Assembly: GCF_006716905.1 (NCBI RefSeq)
Contig: NZ_VFPV01000002.1
Coordinates: 620,001 to 684,000, forward strand
Direction: 5' to 3'
Source of the DNA: Acidovorax temperans
GTDB lineage: Bacteria > Pseudomonadota > Gammaproteobacteria > Burkholderiales > Burkholderiaceae_C
DNA: 64,000 nucleotides
Shown here: in pieces, positions 18,193 through 25,901 of the stretch
Numbering within the stretch: position 1 is the stretch's first letter
How the letters are laid out: every line of letters starts with the position of its first letter
The notes under the pieces: generated by a model
The model's database searches: none
Told to the model about the DNA's origin: nothing
What the model saw: only the letters and a program-made list of their open reading frames with translations
Translations under genes and position numbers: made by a program

Positions 18193-18483
18193 ATGAACAA
18201 GCTGATCTACCCCCTCGCCGGCGCGCTGATGCTGGGCGCCACCTTGCCGGTCCTGGCCGGCCCTGACTTTCAGGCTATCGAGCAAGGCCGCAAGGCCGGC
18301 CAGGAGGCCGAGGCCACGCGCACGCGAGATGCCGCCGAGGCCGCCAAAACCGGCCGTGGCGACTGCCCGCCCCAGCCCTTGATCCTGCCGCTCGACCATG
18401 GTCCGCGTGCCTTGACTACGCCCTACCTGAACCAACTGCGCAAGCAGCGCTTCGAGGCGGAGATGAAGGCCTGCAAGGAATGA
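18193..18483 (+). CDS. Small secreted protein, unknown function
   Basis: 96 residues from the ATG at 18193 with AAAGGA eight bases before it. Signal peptide (MNKLIYPLAGALMLGATLPVLA), then a charged helix (EQGRKAGQEAEATRTRDAAEAAKTG) and a Cys pair (GDCPPQP, ACKE). I recognise no family. It is the last intact gene after cusCBA, separated by transposon debris. The two cysteines could be disulfide-linked. Confidence 0.6.
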   Translation: MNKLIYPLAGALMLGATLPVLAGPDFQAIEQGRKAGQEAEATRTRDAAEAAKTGRGDCPPQPLILPLDHGPRALTTPYLNQLRKQRFEAEMKACKE

Positions 18484-18789
18484 CGCAGAGGAAGCGCCTA
18501 TTCAGTCGGCCCTGCAAAACTCATCCGCCCGCCCATGCCAGCCGGCCCAAGCCGGTTTTCCTCATCCCCACCGCCGTTGCGAGCGCCGAGGCCAACATGA
18601 CGTCCCCGAATCTACCGGCGCCCATGACCGACATGGCCAACTCCTCCTTGGACTACACCGTGTGCTCATTGGTAGAGACCCGTGTGTGATTCACCGCCGT
18701 GCATAGGTCGTAGTAGGGTGCCACGCGGGCCCTCTCTTCATTGCTCAGGAAAGAAATGTTCTTCAGGTGGCAGTCCGAATGACCCACTA

Positions 18790-19612
18790 GGGCGCGTTGA
18801 GAATCAACGGGAGTTGATAACCCCAGCTGCGAGATAGATCATCGCTGCGAAGCTGCTATCCGTCTTGTCGCTGCGCATTGCGATACGTTTGAACTCCTTG
18901 AGCTTGCAAAAGAAGTTCTCGATCAAGTGGCGCCATTTGTAGACCTCCAGGTCAATCTCCAGTGGCGCTCTCCTGCGGGGCATCTGTGAGATCACCACCT
19001 GCGCCCCGCGCTTACCCAACTCCTGGATCAGCCAATTCACATCGAAGGCCTTGTCGGCAAGCAAGGCATCAAAGCGCACATCGGCAATCAGCTCTCTGAC
19101 CCCTTTGGTGTCGTGGCGCTGCCCTGGCATCAAGACGAACTTCACCAGATTGCCCAATGCATCCGTCAGCGCCAGTATCTTCGTGGTCATGCCGCCCCTC
19201 GAGTGGCCTATGGCCTGGCCCGAAGTCCCCCTTTTGCCCCCTGGCCGTGCCGATGCACTTTCACAATCGTGGCATCCACCATCGCATATTCCATGTCCGG
19301 CTGCTCGCTCACTGCATCGAACAGACGTTGGAACACATCGGCCTTAACCCAGTCTCTAAAGCGTTTGAACACCGTGTTCCACTTGCCGAACTCTGGCGGC
19401 AGGTCTCGCCAGGGGCTGCCTGTGCGGGCAATCCACAGCACTGCCTCAACGAAGCGGCGGTTGTCTGTGCCGCTGCGTCCAGGATCACTTGGCTTGCCAA
19501 GGCATTGAGGCTCCATCTTGGCCCATTGCTCGTCTGTCAGTACCCATCGAATGCTCATGCGCCTATTGCATCACAGCCCTCCGAGCCGTTGTGCTTGATT
19601 CTCAACAGCCCC
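18790..19612. mobile_element. IS5-family insertion sequence (IS427-like), 823 bp
   Basis: Inverted ends GGGCGCGTTGAGAATCAA and (right end, reversed) GGGGCTGTTGAGAATCAA, flanked on both sides by TA within CTAG, consistent with a TA target duplication. It contains one transposase in two overlapping frames. It inserted into a hipA-like gene without deleting bases. Confidence 0.88.
18804..19558 (-). CDS. IS5-family transposase, two frames joined by frameshifting
   Basis: Frame 1 (19558-19208) encodes MSIRWVLTDEQWAKMEP...PDMEYAMVDATIVKVHRHGQGAKGG; frame 2 (to 18804) encodes QAIGHSRGGMTTKILALTDALGN...ADKAFDVNWL...YKWRHLIENFFCKLKEFKRIAMRSDKT. First Asp (VDAT), second Asp (DKAFD) and Glu (ENFFCKLK) of the DDE triad are present. 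The junction carries an A4G5 run, the usual slippery site for this group, so the frame change is normal and the element may still be active. Confidence 0.85.
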
Positions 19613-19992
19613 TAGCGTGTTGAACAAGATCCGGCGGAAGACCTCCATACGCGCCTGCGCCCGGTTGCGGCACTGACCGATGAGCGCGTTGAGTTTGGGA
19701 ATCGTCGCACTGCTGTATTTGTAGATCGCACTCTCATTGAGCGCCTCACAGCCATCCAGGGCATGCACCAGCATCAGCCATGAGCAAGCGGCGCCGGCCT
19801 TGGGCACGGTGTTCACGAAATCGAGCTCGTAAAATATCCAACCAGCTTCACGAGATCAATGAAGATTCAATCAGCCTTACACACAGAAATTTGGACAGGC
19901 CCGGGGATGGTCACGGCATGAATTCGCCAATCGGCACATGTGTTGCTGATTAGCGAGGTGGCATCAACCCGCCCAACGTGCATGGTGAAATT

Positions 19993-20301
19993 TCAAACCT
20001 GCATGTTCATCACATCGGTATAGGCCTGAACTATTCGGTTTCGACTGTGGAGCGTGGCCTGGAATGCGATGTTCGACTTGACACCAGCGAGTATCGTTTC
20101 TTCAAGGCCCACCGTGGGATTCTCAAGAGTGAACTCTCGACTCAGGCGGCCAGAATCCGCTTGTAGTTTGCTCGTGGTCGAAAGCGCCTGCTTCATCGCG
20201 TCCAAAAAGCCGTCGTCCTGAACACTGGGTGTTTTGGACACCAATTTGTCCACCTGGGTGACGGGCCGTAGTGCTTCGAGCGGGTGTGTGGTTATGTTCA
20301 T
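19993..20301 (-). CDS. fliE: Orphan FliE-like flagellar basal-body protein
   Basis: 102 residues from the ATG at 20301. The C-terminal 70 residues match FliE closely: FLDAMKQALSTTSKLQADSG, ENPTVGLEETILAGVKSNIA, FQATLHSRNRIVQAYTDVMN and the invariant end MQV followed by a stop. FliE links the MS ring to the rod. No other flagellar gene is in the window, so it is either a relic of a lateral flagellar or related export cluster, or a moved duplicate. The first 30 residues are not recognisable. Lies among IS debris. Confidence 0.7.
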   Translation of the reverse strand: MNITTHPLEALRPVTQVDKLVSKTPSVQDDGFLDAMKQALSTTSKLQADSGRLSREFTLENPTVGLEETILAGVKSNIAFQATLHSRNRIVQAYTDVMNMQV

Positions 20302-20559
20302 GTTATGTCCGTTGTCCAGCCGAAGAGGGTGATGAACAACCCTTTTTCGGAAGATCGCGGTCAGGAGTCGGTACGAGAAATAGTAATTCCCGCCCGCTGG
20401 TCTGTAAGCCTTCAGACTGAGGCATCGGCCCTCCAAATGTATGGCTATGGATTACAAAAACTTAATCTCGCTGACATCACCACGCAGGTCGATCCTCAGC
20501 GTGTGAGCGCATCAACCCATGGAGGAGAAATAAGGCATAAGGCAGAAGACTTACAACCG
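20302..20559. other. Intergenic stretch with no recognisable gene
   Basis: Lies upstream of fliE on the minus strand and downstream of the gene fragment at 20560. I see no recognised protein in either strand and no strong ribosome binding site for fliE, which fits a moved relic. Confidence 0.4.
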
Positions 20560-20760
20560 CTGTGAAATCTCCAGCAATGGCTTGATGCTGGAGCCAAAGC
20601 GGCTCATGGACGCGTGGTTCTGCTCCAGTTGGCTGTAAGGCAGATAACGAATCCCGAGTTCCGAAACACGGGAGAATACCGGTCTTTGGAGTTGCTCCGC
20701 CACCTTGGCTCGGCGATTGTCTGGGGCCACCAGAAAGAGCGCACATTTTTCTGCAACCGG
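20560..20760 (-). pseudogene. 3' fragment of an unidentified gene
   Basis: A frame on the minus strand ends in a clean stop after VAEKCALFLVAPDNRRAKVA, EQLQRPVFSRVSELGIRYLP, YSQLEQNHASMSRFGSSIKP, LLEISQRL. Codon use looks real and the pattern resembles the end of a restriction-endonuclease-like family, but I cannot name it. The upstream sequence diverges at the border of direct repeat copy B, so the 5' part was lost when that repeat arrived. Confidence 0.45.
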
Positions 20761-20853
20761 TGACTTCTGTCTACCCGTGTGGTTGGTCCTCCGTCCTCCG
20801 CATTCGTCCCCCGCGCACGTCCACCAACTCGCGCTCCAATTCACGCAGATTCT

Positions 20854-20867
20854 TAACAACAATGTCA
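20854..20867. promoter_or_regulatory. Putative CopR box upstream of DUF4148 copy B
   Basis: TAACA-ACAA-TGTCA fits the TNACA-N4-TGTNA dyad exactly. It is placed about 115 bases upstream of the gene start, in the same position as the degenerate box of copy A. Confidence 0.5.
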
Positions 20868-20979
20868 TCTGGCTGTCCGGATTCTGTTGGGGTGCGCTCC
20901 CTAAGATGAACACATCGCCTCAACGCCCGACCAAGGCATGAGAGATGCAAGTTTCATCCACCTTCCAGGAGCTTCAACC

Positions 20980-21327
20980 ATGACCCAAGAACGCCTCTCC
21001 CTTTCTTCCATGATCGCAGCCGCAACCGCAGTAGTTGCTCTGGGCCTTCCAGGGATGGCTTCGGCAGCCTACGAGCATCCTGCCAACAATGAAAAGGGCG
21101 TAATCGTTCACCCGGAACACTTCAAGAGCGAGAAAACCCGCGCCCAAGTCAAGGCGGAGACCGAGGCTGCGATGCGGCAAGGCCGCCTTTCTTATGGTGA
21201 GAGCAACTACCCCATCCGCACACCTGATGTAAGTTCTGGCAAGACGCGTGAGCAAGTAATCAACGAACTGCTGAGCGAGTCACCTGCCGAACGCTCCGAG
21301 CGTCTGCGTCTCTACTCCCCGGGTTGA
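20980..21327 (+). CDS. DUF4148 secreted protein, copy B
   Basis: 115 residues from the ATG with CAGGAGC before it. Signal peptide identical to copy A (SSMIAAATAVVALGLPGMASA), then AYEHPANNEKGVIVHPEHFKS. The middle differs from copy A (KAETEAAMRQGRLSYGE; NYPIRTPDVSSGKTREQVINELLSE) while the last 15 residues are the same. A recent duplicate that has diverged or recombined in its centre. Function unknown; copper-linked regulation is inferred from the box upstream. Confidence 0.8.
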   Translation: MTQERLSLSSMIAAATAVVALGLPGMASAAYEHPANNEKGVIVHPEHFKSEKTRAQVKAETEAAMRQGRLSYGESNYPIRTPDVSSGKTREQVINELLSESPAERSERLRLYSPG

Positions 21328-21384
21328 TAGCCCCCAATTGGGGCTCCAGCAGAGCACGTTGAATCCATTCTGTGGGATCGCTGG

Positions 21385-22417
21385 GGCTTTGTTGCATAAA
21401 TCGGCCATAGGCCAAGGCATCCCCAATCCCAAAAAGATTTACGCAGCAGCGACCGTCTGGGGCGTGCCCAGATCGGTAAATTGATTGAGGATTGAAGCTC
21501 GGATGTGCAGCTCGGTCACCTGGCGCTCAAACGTCCTGGCCATGACCTTCTCGCCCAGGCGCTTGAAGCAATTCATCTTGGTCTCCACCAGTGACCTTCG
21601 GTGGTAGCCGCTCCAGCGTTTCCAGATAGCCCGCCCCAACTGCCTACACGCCTTGACCGCTTCATTGCGGTGAGCAAATGCCAGCCCTTTGCGCAGCTTC
21701 GCTCCTTTGCGCGGCGGGATGATTGGAATGGCTCCCCGCAGGTAGCACGCCTTATGTACATCCTGCGTGTCGTACGCCCCATCACCGGTAAAGCTAGCTA
21801 TCTCTTCATTGCTTGGAATTTGACCTAGCAGGTCTGCTGCCATGGGCGAGTCGCCCACTTCATTGGTTGTTACTGCGATGGCCCGAATCTGCAGTGTCTG
21901 GGCATCAATACCCAGATGCACCTTGCGCCACTGGCGGCGCCGCTGTGCGCCGTGCTTTTTGGTTTTCCACTCACCTTCGCCCAAGAACTTGATGCCCGTG
22001 GAGTCGGCCAGCATGTGCAAGCCTTTGTCACTTGCACGGTAGCGCACCTGCACATCCAAGCTCTTTTGCCTGCGACACACCGTGCTGTAGTCGGGCACTG
22101 GCCAATCCAGGCCTGCCATACCCAATAGCGACTCAACCAGGCCCAGTGTCTGGCGCAAGGGCTGGCCAAACAAGCACTTGATGGTCAGGCAAAACTGAAT
22201 GGCCGCATCTGAGAATTTTTGGCAACGACCACGCTTGCCCGTGGGCTGAGCTAGCCACTGCATATCCCTATCGAGCCAAATGGTCAGCTCACCTCGCGCC
22301 TTCAACGCTGCGTTGTAAGCCTTCCAGTTCGTTGTGCGGTACTTAACCCGACCCCAGCTCGTCTCTCTCATCTCCCGAGCCTACATCAGCTGCGACCGGC
22401 ATTTGTGCAACAACGCC
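21385..22417. mobile_element. IS5-family insertion sequence, about 1.03 kb
   Basis: Ends GGCTTTGTTGCATAAATC (left) and, read inward from the right, GGCGTTGTTGCACAAATG, with one intact transposase gene. No target duplication is visible (left flank CGCTGG, right flank GAGGCG), which suggests that recombination with another copy changed one flank. Confidence 0.88.
21439..22371 (-). CDS. IS5-family transposase
   Basis: 310 residues, intact. An N-terminal helix-rich region (TNWKAYNAALKARGELTIW) precedes a DDE domain with Asp in MLADSTGIKFLGEGEW (about 124), Asp in FTGDGAYDTQ and the YHRRSLVETKMNCFKRLG segment that supplies Arg and Glu of the Y(2)R(3)E(6)K signature. Encodes the enzyme that moves the element at 21385-22417. 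Full length for the IS903-like IS5 branch. Confidence 0.92.
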   Translation of the reverse strand: MRETSWGRVKYRTTNWKAYNAALKARGELTIWLDRDMQWLAQPTGKRGRCQKFSDAAIQFCLTIKCLFGQPLRQTLGLVESLLGMAGLDWPVPDYSTVCRRQKSLDVQVRYRASDKGLHMLADSTGIKFLGEGEWKTKKHGAQRRRQWRKVHLGIDAQTLQIRAIAVTTNEVGDSPMAADLLGQIPSNEEIASFTGDGAYDTQDVHKACYLRGAIPIIPPRKGAKLRKGLAFAHRNEAVKACRQLGRAIWKRWSGYHRRSLVETKMNCFKRLGEKVMARTFERQVTELHIRASILNQFTDLGTPQTVAAA

Positions 22418-22433
22418 GAGGCGTAGTGCAAGA

Positions 22434-23342
22434 TCAATCAGTTGGGCCTTGACCAAACAGATCGGAGCGTGCCGATTCCGTGATGGCCACCACGCAGGGG
22501 TGGCTGATGCGCCGCTCCACTGAAATGGCGAAGAACTCCTCCACCAATTCGTTTGAACTACCAATGACTTCCACCCCAAACTGGGCTTGGGTCTCTTGCT
22601 CCAGAACGGTGGGTGACGTGAAGATACCCCGGCCTTCCCGCCCGAAGGCGTTCATCAGAGCGCTATCGTCGAACTCTCCCGCGATGCGAGGCTGCAGGTG
22701 GTGCTTGTTGAGCCAGTGGTCGAGTTGCTGGCGCACCGACGACTGCGGCCCTTGAATGAGCATGGGCGCCCCGTGAAGGCACTGGGGAAAGGCGCCCTGC
22801 AATTCTTTCTTGAGAGACGGCGCGCAGAAAAAGCTCATGCTCGATGAGCCCAGGGCGTGGTTGAACGCGCGCACGCCGATTTTCTTGGAGGCTGGTTCAT
22901 CGGCCAGCAGCAGATCGAGCCGGTGGATGCTGAGTTGCGCCAGCAGTTCGGGGAATTTGCCCTCGTGGCATGTCATGTGCACCTGTTCGTGCATCCCCAG
23001 CGCGGGCTCCAGCAAATGGTAAGCCACCGATTTGGCGACCGAGTCAGCCACACCCACCTTGAATTCCAGCGGTTTTGCCTGTCCTCTGGGTAGTCGGATG
23101 GATTTTTCAAGCTCATCACTCAGCGCAAAGATCTGCTCTGCGTACCCCAAGGCGATGCGGCCCTCGTTCGTCAATTCCAGCTCGCGTCCGCGTTTGCGAA
23201 ACAGTTCATGGCCCAGCCATTCCTCCAGCTGGTTGATCTGTCCCGACAAAGTTTGGGGCGTGGTGTGCAATTGCTCACCGGCGCGCATTACACCGCCCGC
23301 CTTGGCTGCGGCCCAGAAGTAGCGCAGATGTTTGAAGTTCAT
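22434..23342 (-). CDS. nhaR: LysR-family regulator, NhaR-like
   Basis: 302 residues. N-terminal winged helix MNFKHLRYFWAAAKAGGVMRAGEQLHTTPQTLSGQINQLEEWLGHELF, with TPQTLSGQI rather than the usual LS/TQ pattern, as in NhaR. The LysR effector domain follows (about 95-300). NhaR responds to sodium and controls the nhaA antiporter in enterobacteria; here no nhaA is next to it, so the target is open. Probably divergent from the Rrf2 gene. It lies 16 bases from the right end of the IS element, so its 3' end is close to disruption. Confidence 0.85.
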   Translation of the reverse strand: MNFKHLRYFWAAAKAGGVMRAGEQLHTTPQTLSGQINQLEEWLGHELFRKRGRELELTNEGRIALGYAEQIFALSDELEKSIRLPRGQAKPLEFKVGVADSVAKSVAYHLLEPALGMHEQVHMTCHEGKFPELLAQLSIHRLDLLLADEPASKKIGVRAFNHALGSSSMSFFCAPSLKKELQGAFPQCLHGAPMLIQGPQSSVRQQLDHWLNKHHLQPRIAGEFDDSALMNAFGREGRGIFTSPTVLEQETQAQFGVEVIGSSNELVEEFFAISVERRISHPCVVAITESARSDLFGQGPTD

Positions 23343-23486
23343 GGTGGCAAATTATTTGCGAAAAACGAAGTATTTTGTTGAATAAAACGAATAGACGCGA
23401 AGTATTGATTTCTTTAGAGTACAGGGCTGGCAAGGACAACACGCCTTGTCTGCGGTATCGCACATTCGTGTTCAGAAGGAGTTGCC

Positions 23487-24041
23487 ATGCGTATTACGAC
23501 CCGAGGAAAAGTCGCTGTATCGGCCATGACGGACCTGGCCCTGCATCAGAGGATGAAGCCGGTGTCGCTGACGACCATCAGCCAGCGCCAAGGCACATCA
23601 CTTTCTTACCTGGAACAGTTGTTCAGCGCACTGCGTCGCGCAGGGCTGGTGGAGAGCACGCGTGGGCCAGGGGGCGGCTACACGCTGGCCCGCAAGCCCG
23701 AGCAAATCGCTGTGGCGGAAATCATCCTGGCGGTGGAGAACATGGAGGTGGATGACTACCAGCCCCTCACGCCGCCCCAGGTGGCTCAGCTCAAGGCCAT
23801 GACGGGTGAGCTGTGGGTGTCGTTCAATGCCCGGGTGCTGGACTATTTGAAGTCCGTTTCGCTGCGCGACCTCATGACGCAGGCGCAAGCCCAGGGTGTG
23901 GTTGCCGCGCCCGAGCAGTCGGCTGCTGCACCGCGCAAGGCGCTGGGGGTGGTGCCTGTGAAGCGCCCATTGATGTCACGCCTGCAAATTCCTAATTCGG
24001 TGTTTGCATTGGGCTCGATGCCGCTGGCCCCTCGGCGCTGA
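23487..24041 (+). CDS. Rrf2-family regulator without cysteines (IscR-like)
   Basis: 184 residues. Rrf2 winged helix MRITTRGKVAVSAMTDLALHQ...ISQRQGTSLSYLEQLFSALRRAGLVESTRGPGGGY is IscR-like, followed by the usual linker (VAEIILAVENMEVDD). In IscR the next region has three Cys that ligate an Fe-S cluster; here it reads QPLTPPQVAQLKAMTGELWV, and no cysteine occurs anywhere in the protein. It therefore cannot bind the cluster as IscR does. The C-terminus is a long Ala/Pro-rich extension. Target genes unknown. Confidence 0.85.
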   Translation: MRITTRGKVAVSAMTDLALHQRMKPVSLTTISQRQGTSLSYLEQLFSALRRAGLVESTRGPGGGYTLARKPEQIAVAEIILAVENMEVDDYQPLTPPQVAQLKAMTGELWVSFNARVLDYLKSVSLRDLMTQAQAQGVVAAPEQSAAAPRKALGVVPVKRPLMSRLQIPNSVFALGSMPLAPRR

Positions 24042-24110
24042 GTTTTGTCTTTGGAAATTTGCGGGGGATTGATCCCCTGCGGTGAGCCGCATCTGACCTG
24101 CAGACCGCAA

Positions 24111-24145
24111 TGCACAGCCAACGCTGATTCGGCGCTGGCTGTGCA
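24111..24145. terminator. Hairpin between convergent genes
   Basis: Perfect 10-base arms TGCACAGCCA and TGGCTGTGCA around a 15-base loop, between the Rrf2 stop and the stop of the leftward gene at 24152. There is no clear T-run, so it may be a terminator or only a structural dyad. Confidence 0.4.
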
Positions 24146-24151
24146 TGTGCA

Positions 24152-24526
24152 TCAGCTCAAGGACGGATCAGCCGCCATGTTGTCGAACTTCTTGAAGTAC
24201 TGACGAGCCATCGCCACCAACTGCGCATCGGTCGGGTGGTCGGCCGCCACGGAATCCACCACAGCGGCAGCGACCGCTGCGTTGTGCTTGCTGCACCAGT
24301 CGCGGAACTGGTTGCGAGCCAAACCGGGTCCGCACAGCAGGACTTCATGTGTGCCTTCCAAAGCTTTGGCAGTGTCGGCAAAGAACGCACTGGTGTCGTC
24401 GTTTTTGCCCTGGTGCTTGTGGTGGCTGCGCGATTTGACGCGCTGGGCTTCCATGTGTTCGCGGTCAAACATCACCACGTGGGCTTCGGAATGGTCCATC
24501 CAGACGACGGCGTGAAAAGTGCTCAT
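24152..24526 (-). CDS. eRF1 domain 3-like protein ("translational machinery protein")
   Basis: 124 residues: HAVVWMDHSEAHVVMFD, then a His-rich strand region (SRSHHKHQG), a helix (FFADTAKALEGTHEVLLCGPGLARNQFRDWCSKH) and AAVVDSVAADHPTDAQLVAMARQYFKKFD. This is the small stand-alone eRF1-domain-like family common in betaproteobacteria; the shape recalls the C-terminal domain of eukaryotic release factor, but a role in translation is not proven. Lies 62 bases from the DksA-like gene on the same strand. Confidence 0.7.
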   Translation of the reverse strand: MSTFHAVVWMDHSEAHVVMFDREHMEAQRVKSRSHHKHQGKNDDTSAFFADTAKALEGTHEVLLCGPGLARNQFRDWCSKHNAAVAAAVVDSVAADHPTDAQLVAMARQYFKKFDNMAADPSLS

Positions 24527-24587
24527 GGGTCAACTCTCTTGAAGTGAAAAACATCTGCCCGCGCGGGGCAGTTCTTGGAACCGTGGG

Positions 24588-24962
24588 TTATTTGGCGGGC
24601 CGGGCGTGGCGTTCTGCGGCCTCTTGGCAGGGCAGGCAGCGTGCAACCTCGGGGGTTGCCTGCAAGCGGGCCGGCGCAATGTCCTGGCCGCAGTCGGTGC
24701 ACTCGCCGTAGGTGCCGGCATCCATGCGTTCCAGCGCCGATGCGATGGCGTTGAGCTGTGCCGACTCGTGCTCTTCTATGGCAAATTCGAGTGAGCGTTC
24801 GCTGGCCACCTGGGCGCGGGAATCTTCAGCGTGGCCGAAATGCTCGGCCGCAGCTTCGACCCGGCCCACGTTGCCGCCGCGCTGTTGCGCAATCTGGGCG
24901 AGGATGCCGGCTTTGTGATCCAGCAGCTGCTGGCGTAACGATGCGACCTGGGTCTTGTCCAT
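24588..24962 (-). CDS. DksA/TraR-type zinc-finger protein
   Basis: 124 residues from the ATG at 24962. A long helical hairpin region precedes the C4 zinc finger CTDCGQDI...CLPC (CX2C-X17-CX2C) at the C-terminus. DksA family members bind in the secondary channel of RNA polymerase and modulate the stringent response. Shorter than E. coli DksA (151) and without a clear acidic DxxDxA tip, so it is likely an accessory member rather than the housekeeping DksA. Confidence 0.85.
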   Translation of the reverse strand: MDKTQVASLRQQLLDHKAGILAQIAQQRGGNVGRVEAAAEHFGHAEDSRAQVASERSLEFAIEEHESAQLNAIASALERMDAGTYGECTDCGQDIAPARLQATPEVARCLPCQEAAERHARPAK

Positions 24963-25106
24963 GCGGTCAACTCCTGGAAAGTGATTGAACACCTTCATGG
25001 TGCGCCTGCTGGGTGATAGGCGTGTTGACGCAAGTCAATTTTCTGGCGCGTCTCGGCGACCGCCGCTAGCGGACCTGGAATGGTCACTGACTTGGGAGCC
25101 GAGGGC

Positions 25107-25748
25107 TTATTTGCGCCGCGCGAGCATCTCCGCCGTGCTGGTTTTGCGGTCTGCATTGATGCGCTGTACGTGCGGGCGTTCGGCCATGCGGGCCAGGTAG
25201 TCGCGCACGGGCAGTTCTGCCAGGTAGTCCCGGCCATAGATGGCCTTGGTGGCTGAGCTGACCAGGGGCAGATGCACGATGGCGGCGCAGTCGGCCATGC
25301 TGAAGCTGTCGCCCGCCACGTAGGGGGCAAAAGACGCCAGCTTGGCAAAGGCCGCGATGTTCTTCTCCAGTTGAATGCCCACTTTCTCCCGTGCGGCTTC
25401 ACTCACCGTGCCGCCAAAAAAAGCTTGGGGGTAGAGGTTGCGGGCGACCAGTTCCAGGTGCAGTTCCATAAAGGTGATCAGCTCGCGCACTTTGGCGGCC
25501 GCGAACGCCTGGGCGGGGACGAGGGCCGGAGTGGGGTAGGCGGCCTCGATGTAGTCAGCAATCACTGCGGATTCGCAAAGCGGGCCCTCCGGGGTGAGCA
25601 GATAGGGCACCTTACCCAAGGGTGAAGCCGCCAGATCGGTCTGGCCCACCCAGGCAAGCTGTTCCTGGAAGGGCACGCCTTTTTCAAGCAGCGCAAGCTT
25701 GACCTTGTTGTAGTAATTGCTGGCAGAAAAGCCGCAGAGCGTCAGCAT
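25107..25748 (-). CDS. Glutathione S-transferase family protein
   Basis: 213 residues from the ATG at 25748. Thioredoxin-like N-domain LTLCGFSASNYYNKVKLALLEKGVPF (Ser/Tyr near the N-terminus as possible catalytic residues), the cis-Pro motif GKVPYL and ESAVIADYIE, then an all-helical C-domain (about 85-213) with FAPYVAGDSFSMADC. A detoxifying or reductive conjugation role is family knowledge; the substrate is unknown. Confidence 0.85.
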   Translation of the reverse strand: MLTLCGFSASNYYNKVKLALLEKGVPFQEQLAWVGQTDLAASPLGKVPYLLTPEGPLCESAVIADYIEAAYPTPALVPAQAFAAAKVRELITFMELHLELVARNLYPQAFFGGTVSEAAREKVGIQLEKNIAAFAKLASFAPYVAGDSFSMADCAAIVHLPLVSSATKAIYGRDYLAELPVRDYLARMAERPHVQRINADRKTSTAEMLARRK

Positions 25749-25901
25749 GGGGTGGTCTCCTGAAGGTTGTAAAAAAATGGGGCGCGAGTGTTTCCACATC
25801 CTAGAAGCCCGTGCGCAAAGCGGGCGTCGCGGAGTTGACCTGGGTCATGAAGCGAAAAGGTCTATCCCGCCCTGCGCAGGGGGCGCCTACAATTCCGCGA
25901 C

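Larger units (their letters stand above)
18653..19856 (-). pseudogene. hipA-like kinase gene interrupted by an IS5-family element
   Basis: Two minus-strand pieces flank the insertion. Upstream (19856-19613): ELDFVNTVPKAG...LVHALDGCEALNESAIYKY...MEVFRRILFNTL. Downstream (18789-18653): VGHSDCHLKNISFL, EERARVAPYYDLCTAVN, stop. Joined without the element they read RILFNTLVGHSDCHLKN, which matches the HipA kinase catalytic segment (NSDxHxKN) and its preceding DGCQAL-like region. The 5' part is missing: the frame closes at 19856. This is a relic of a HipBA-type toxin-antitoxin module; no hipB is visible. Confidence 0.8.
20854..21381. repeat. Direct repeat copy B (DUF4148 gene and flanks)
   Basis: Counterpart of 10487-11018. 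The match ends 3 bases before the left end of the IS5-family element at 21385, at the same GTGGGATCGC, so the repeat border and the IS border practically coincide. Confidence 0.85.

Noticed and set aside
19190..19208. Frameshift in the IS5 transposase as a sign of decay
   Set aside because: The A4G5 run is the usual programmed frameshift site of this IS group.
21361..22440. Target-site duplication for the IS at 21385-22417
   Set aside because: Left and right flanks do not match over 4 or 9 bases, so no duplication can be claimed.
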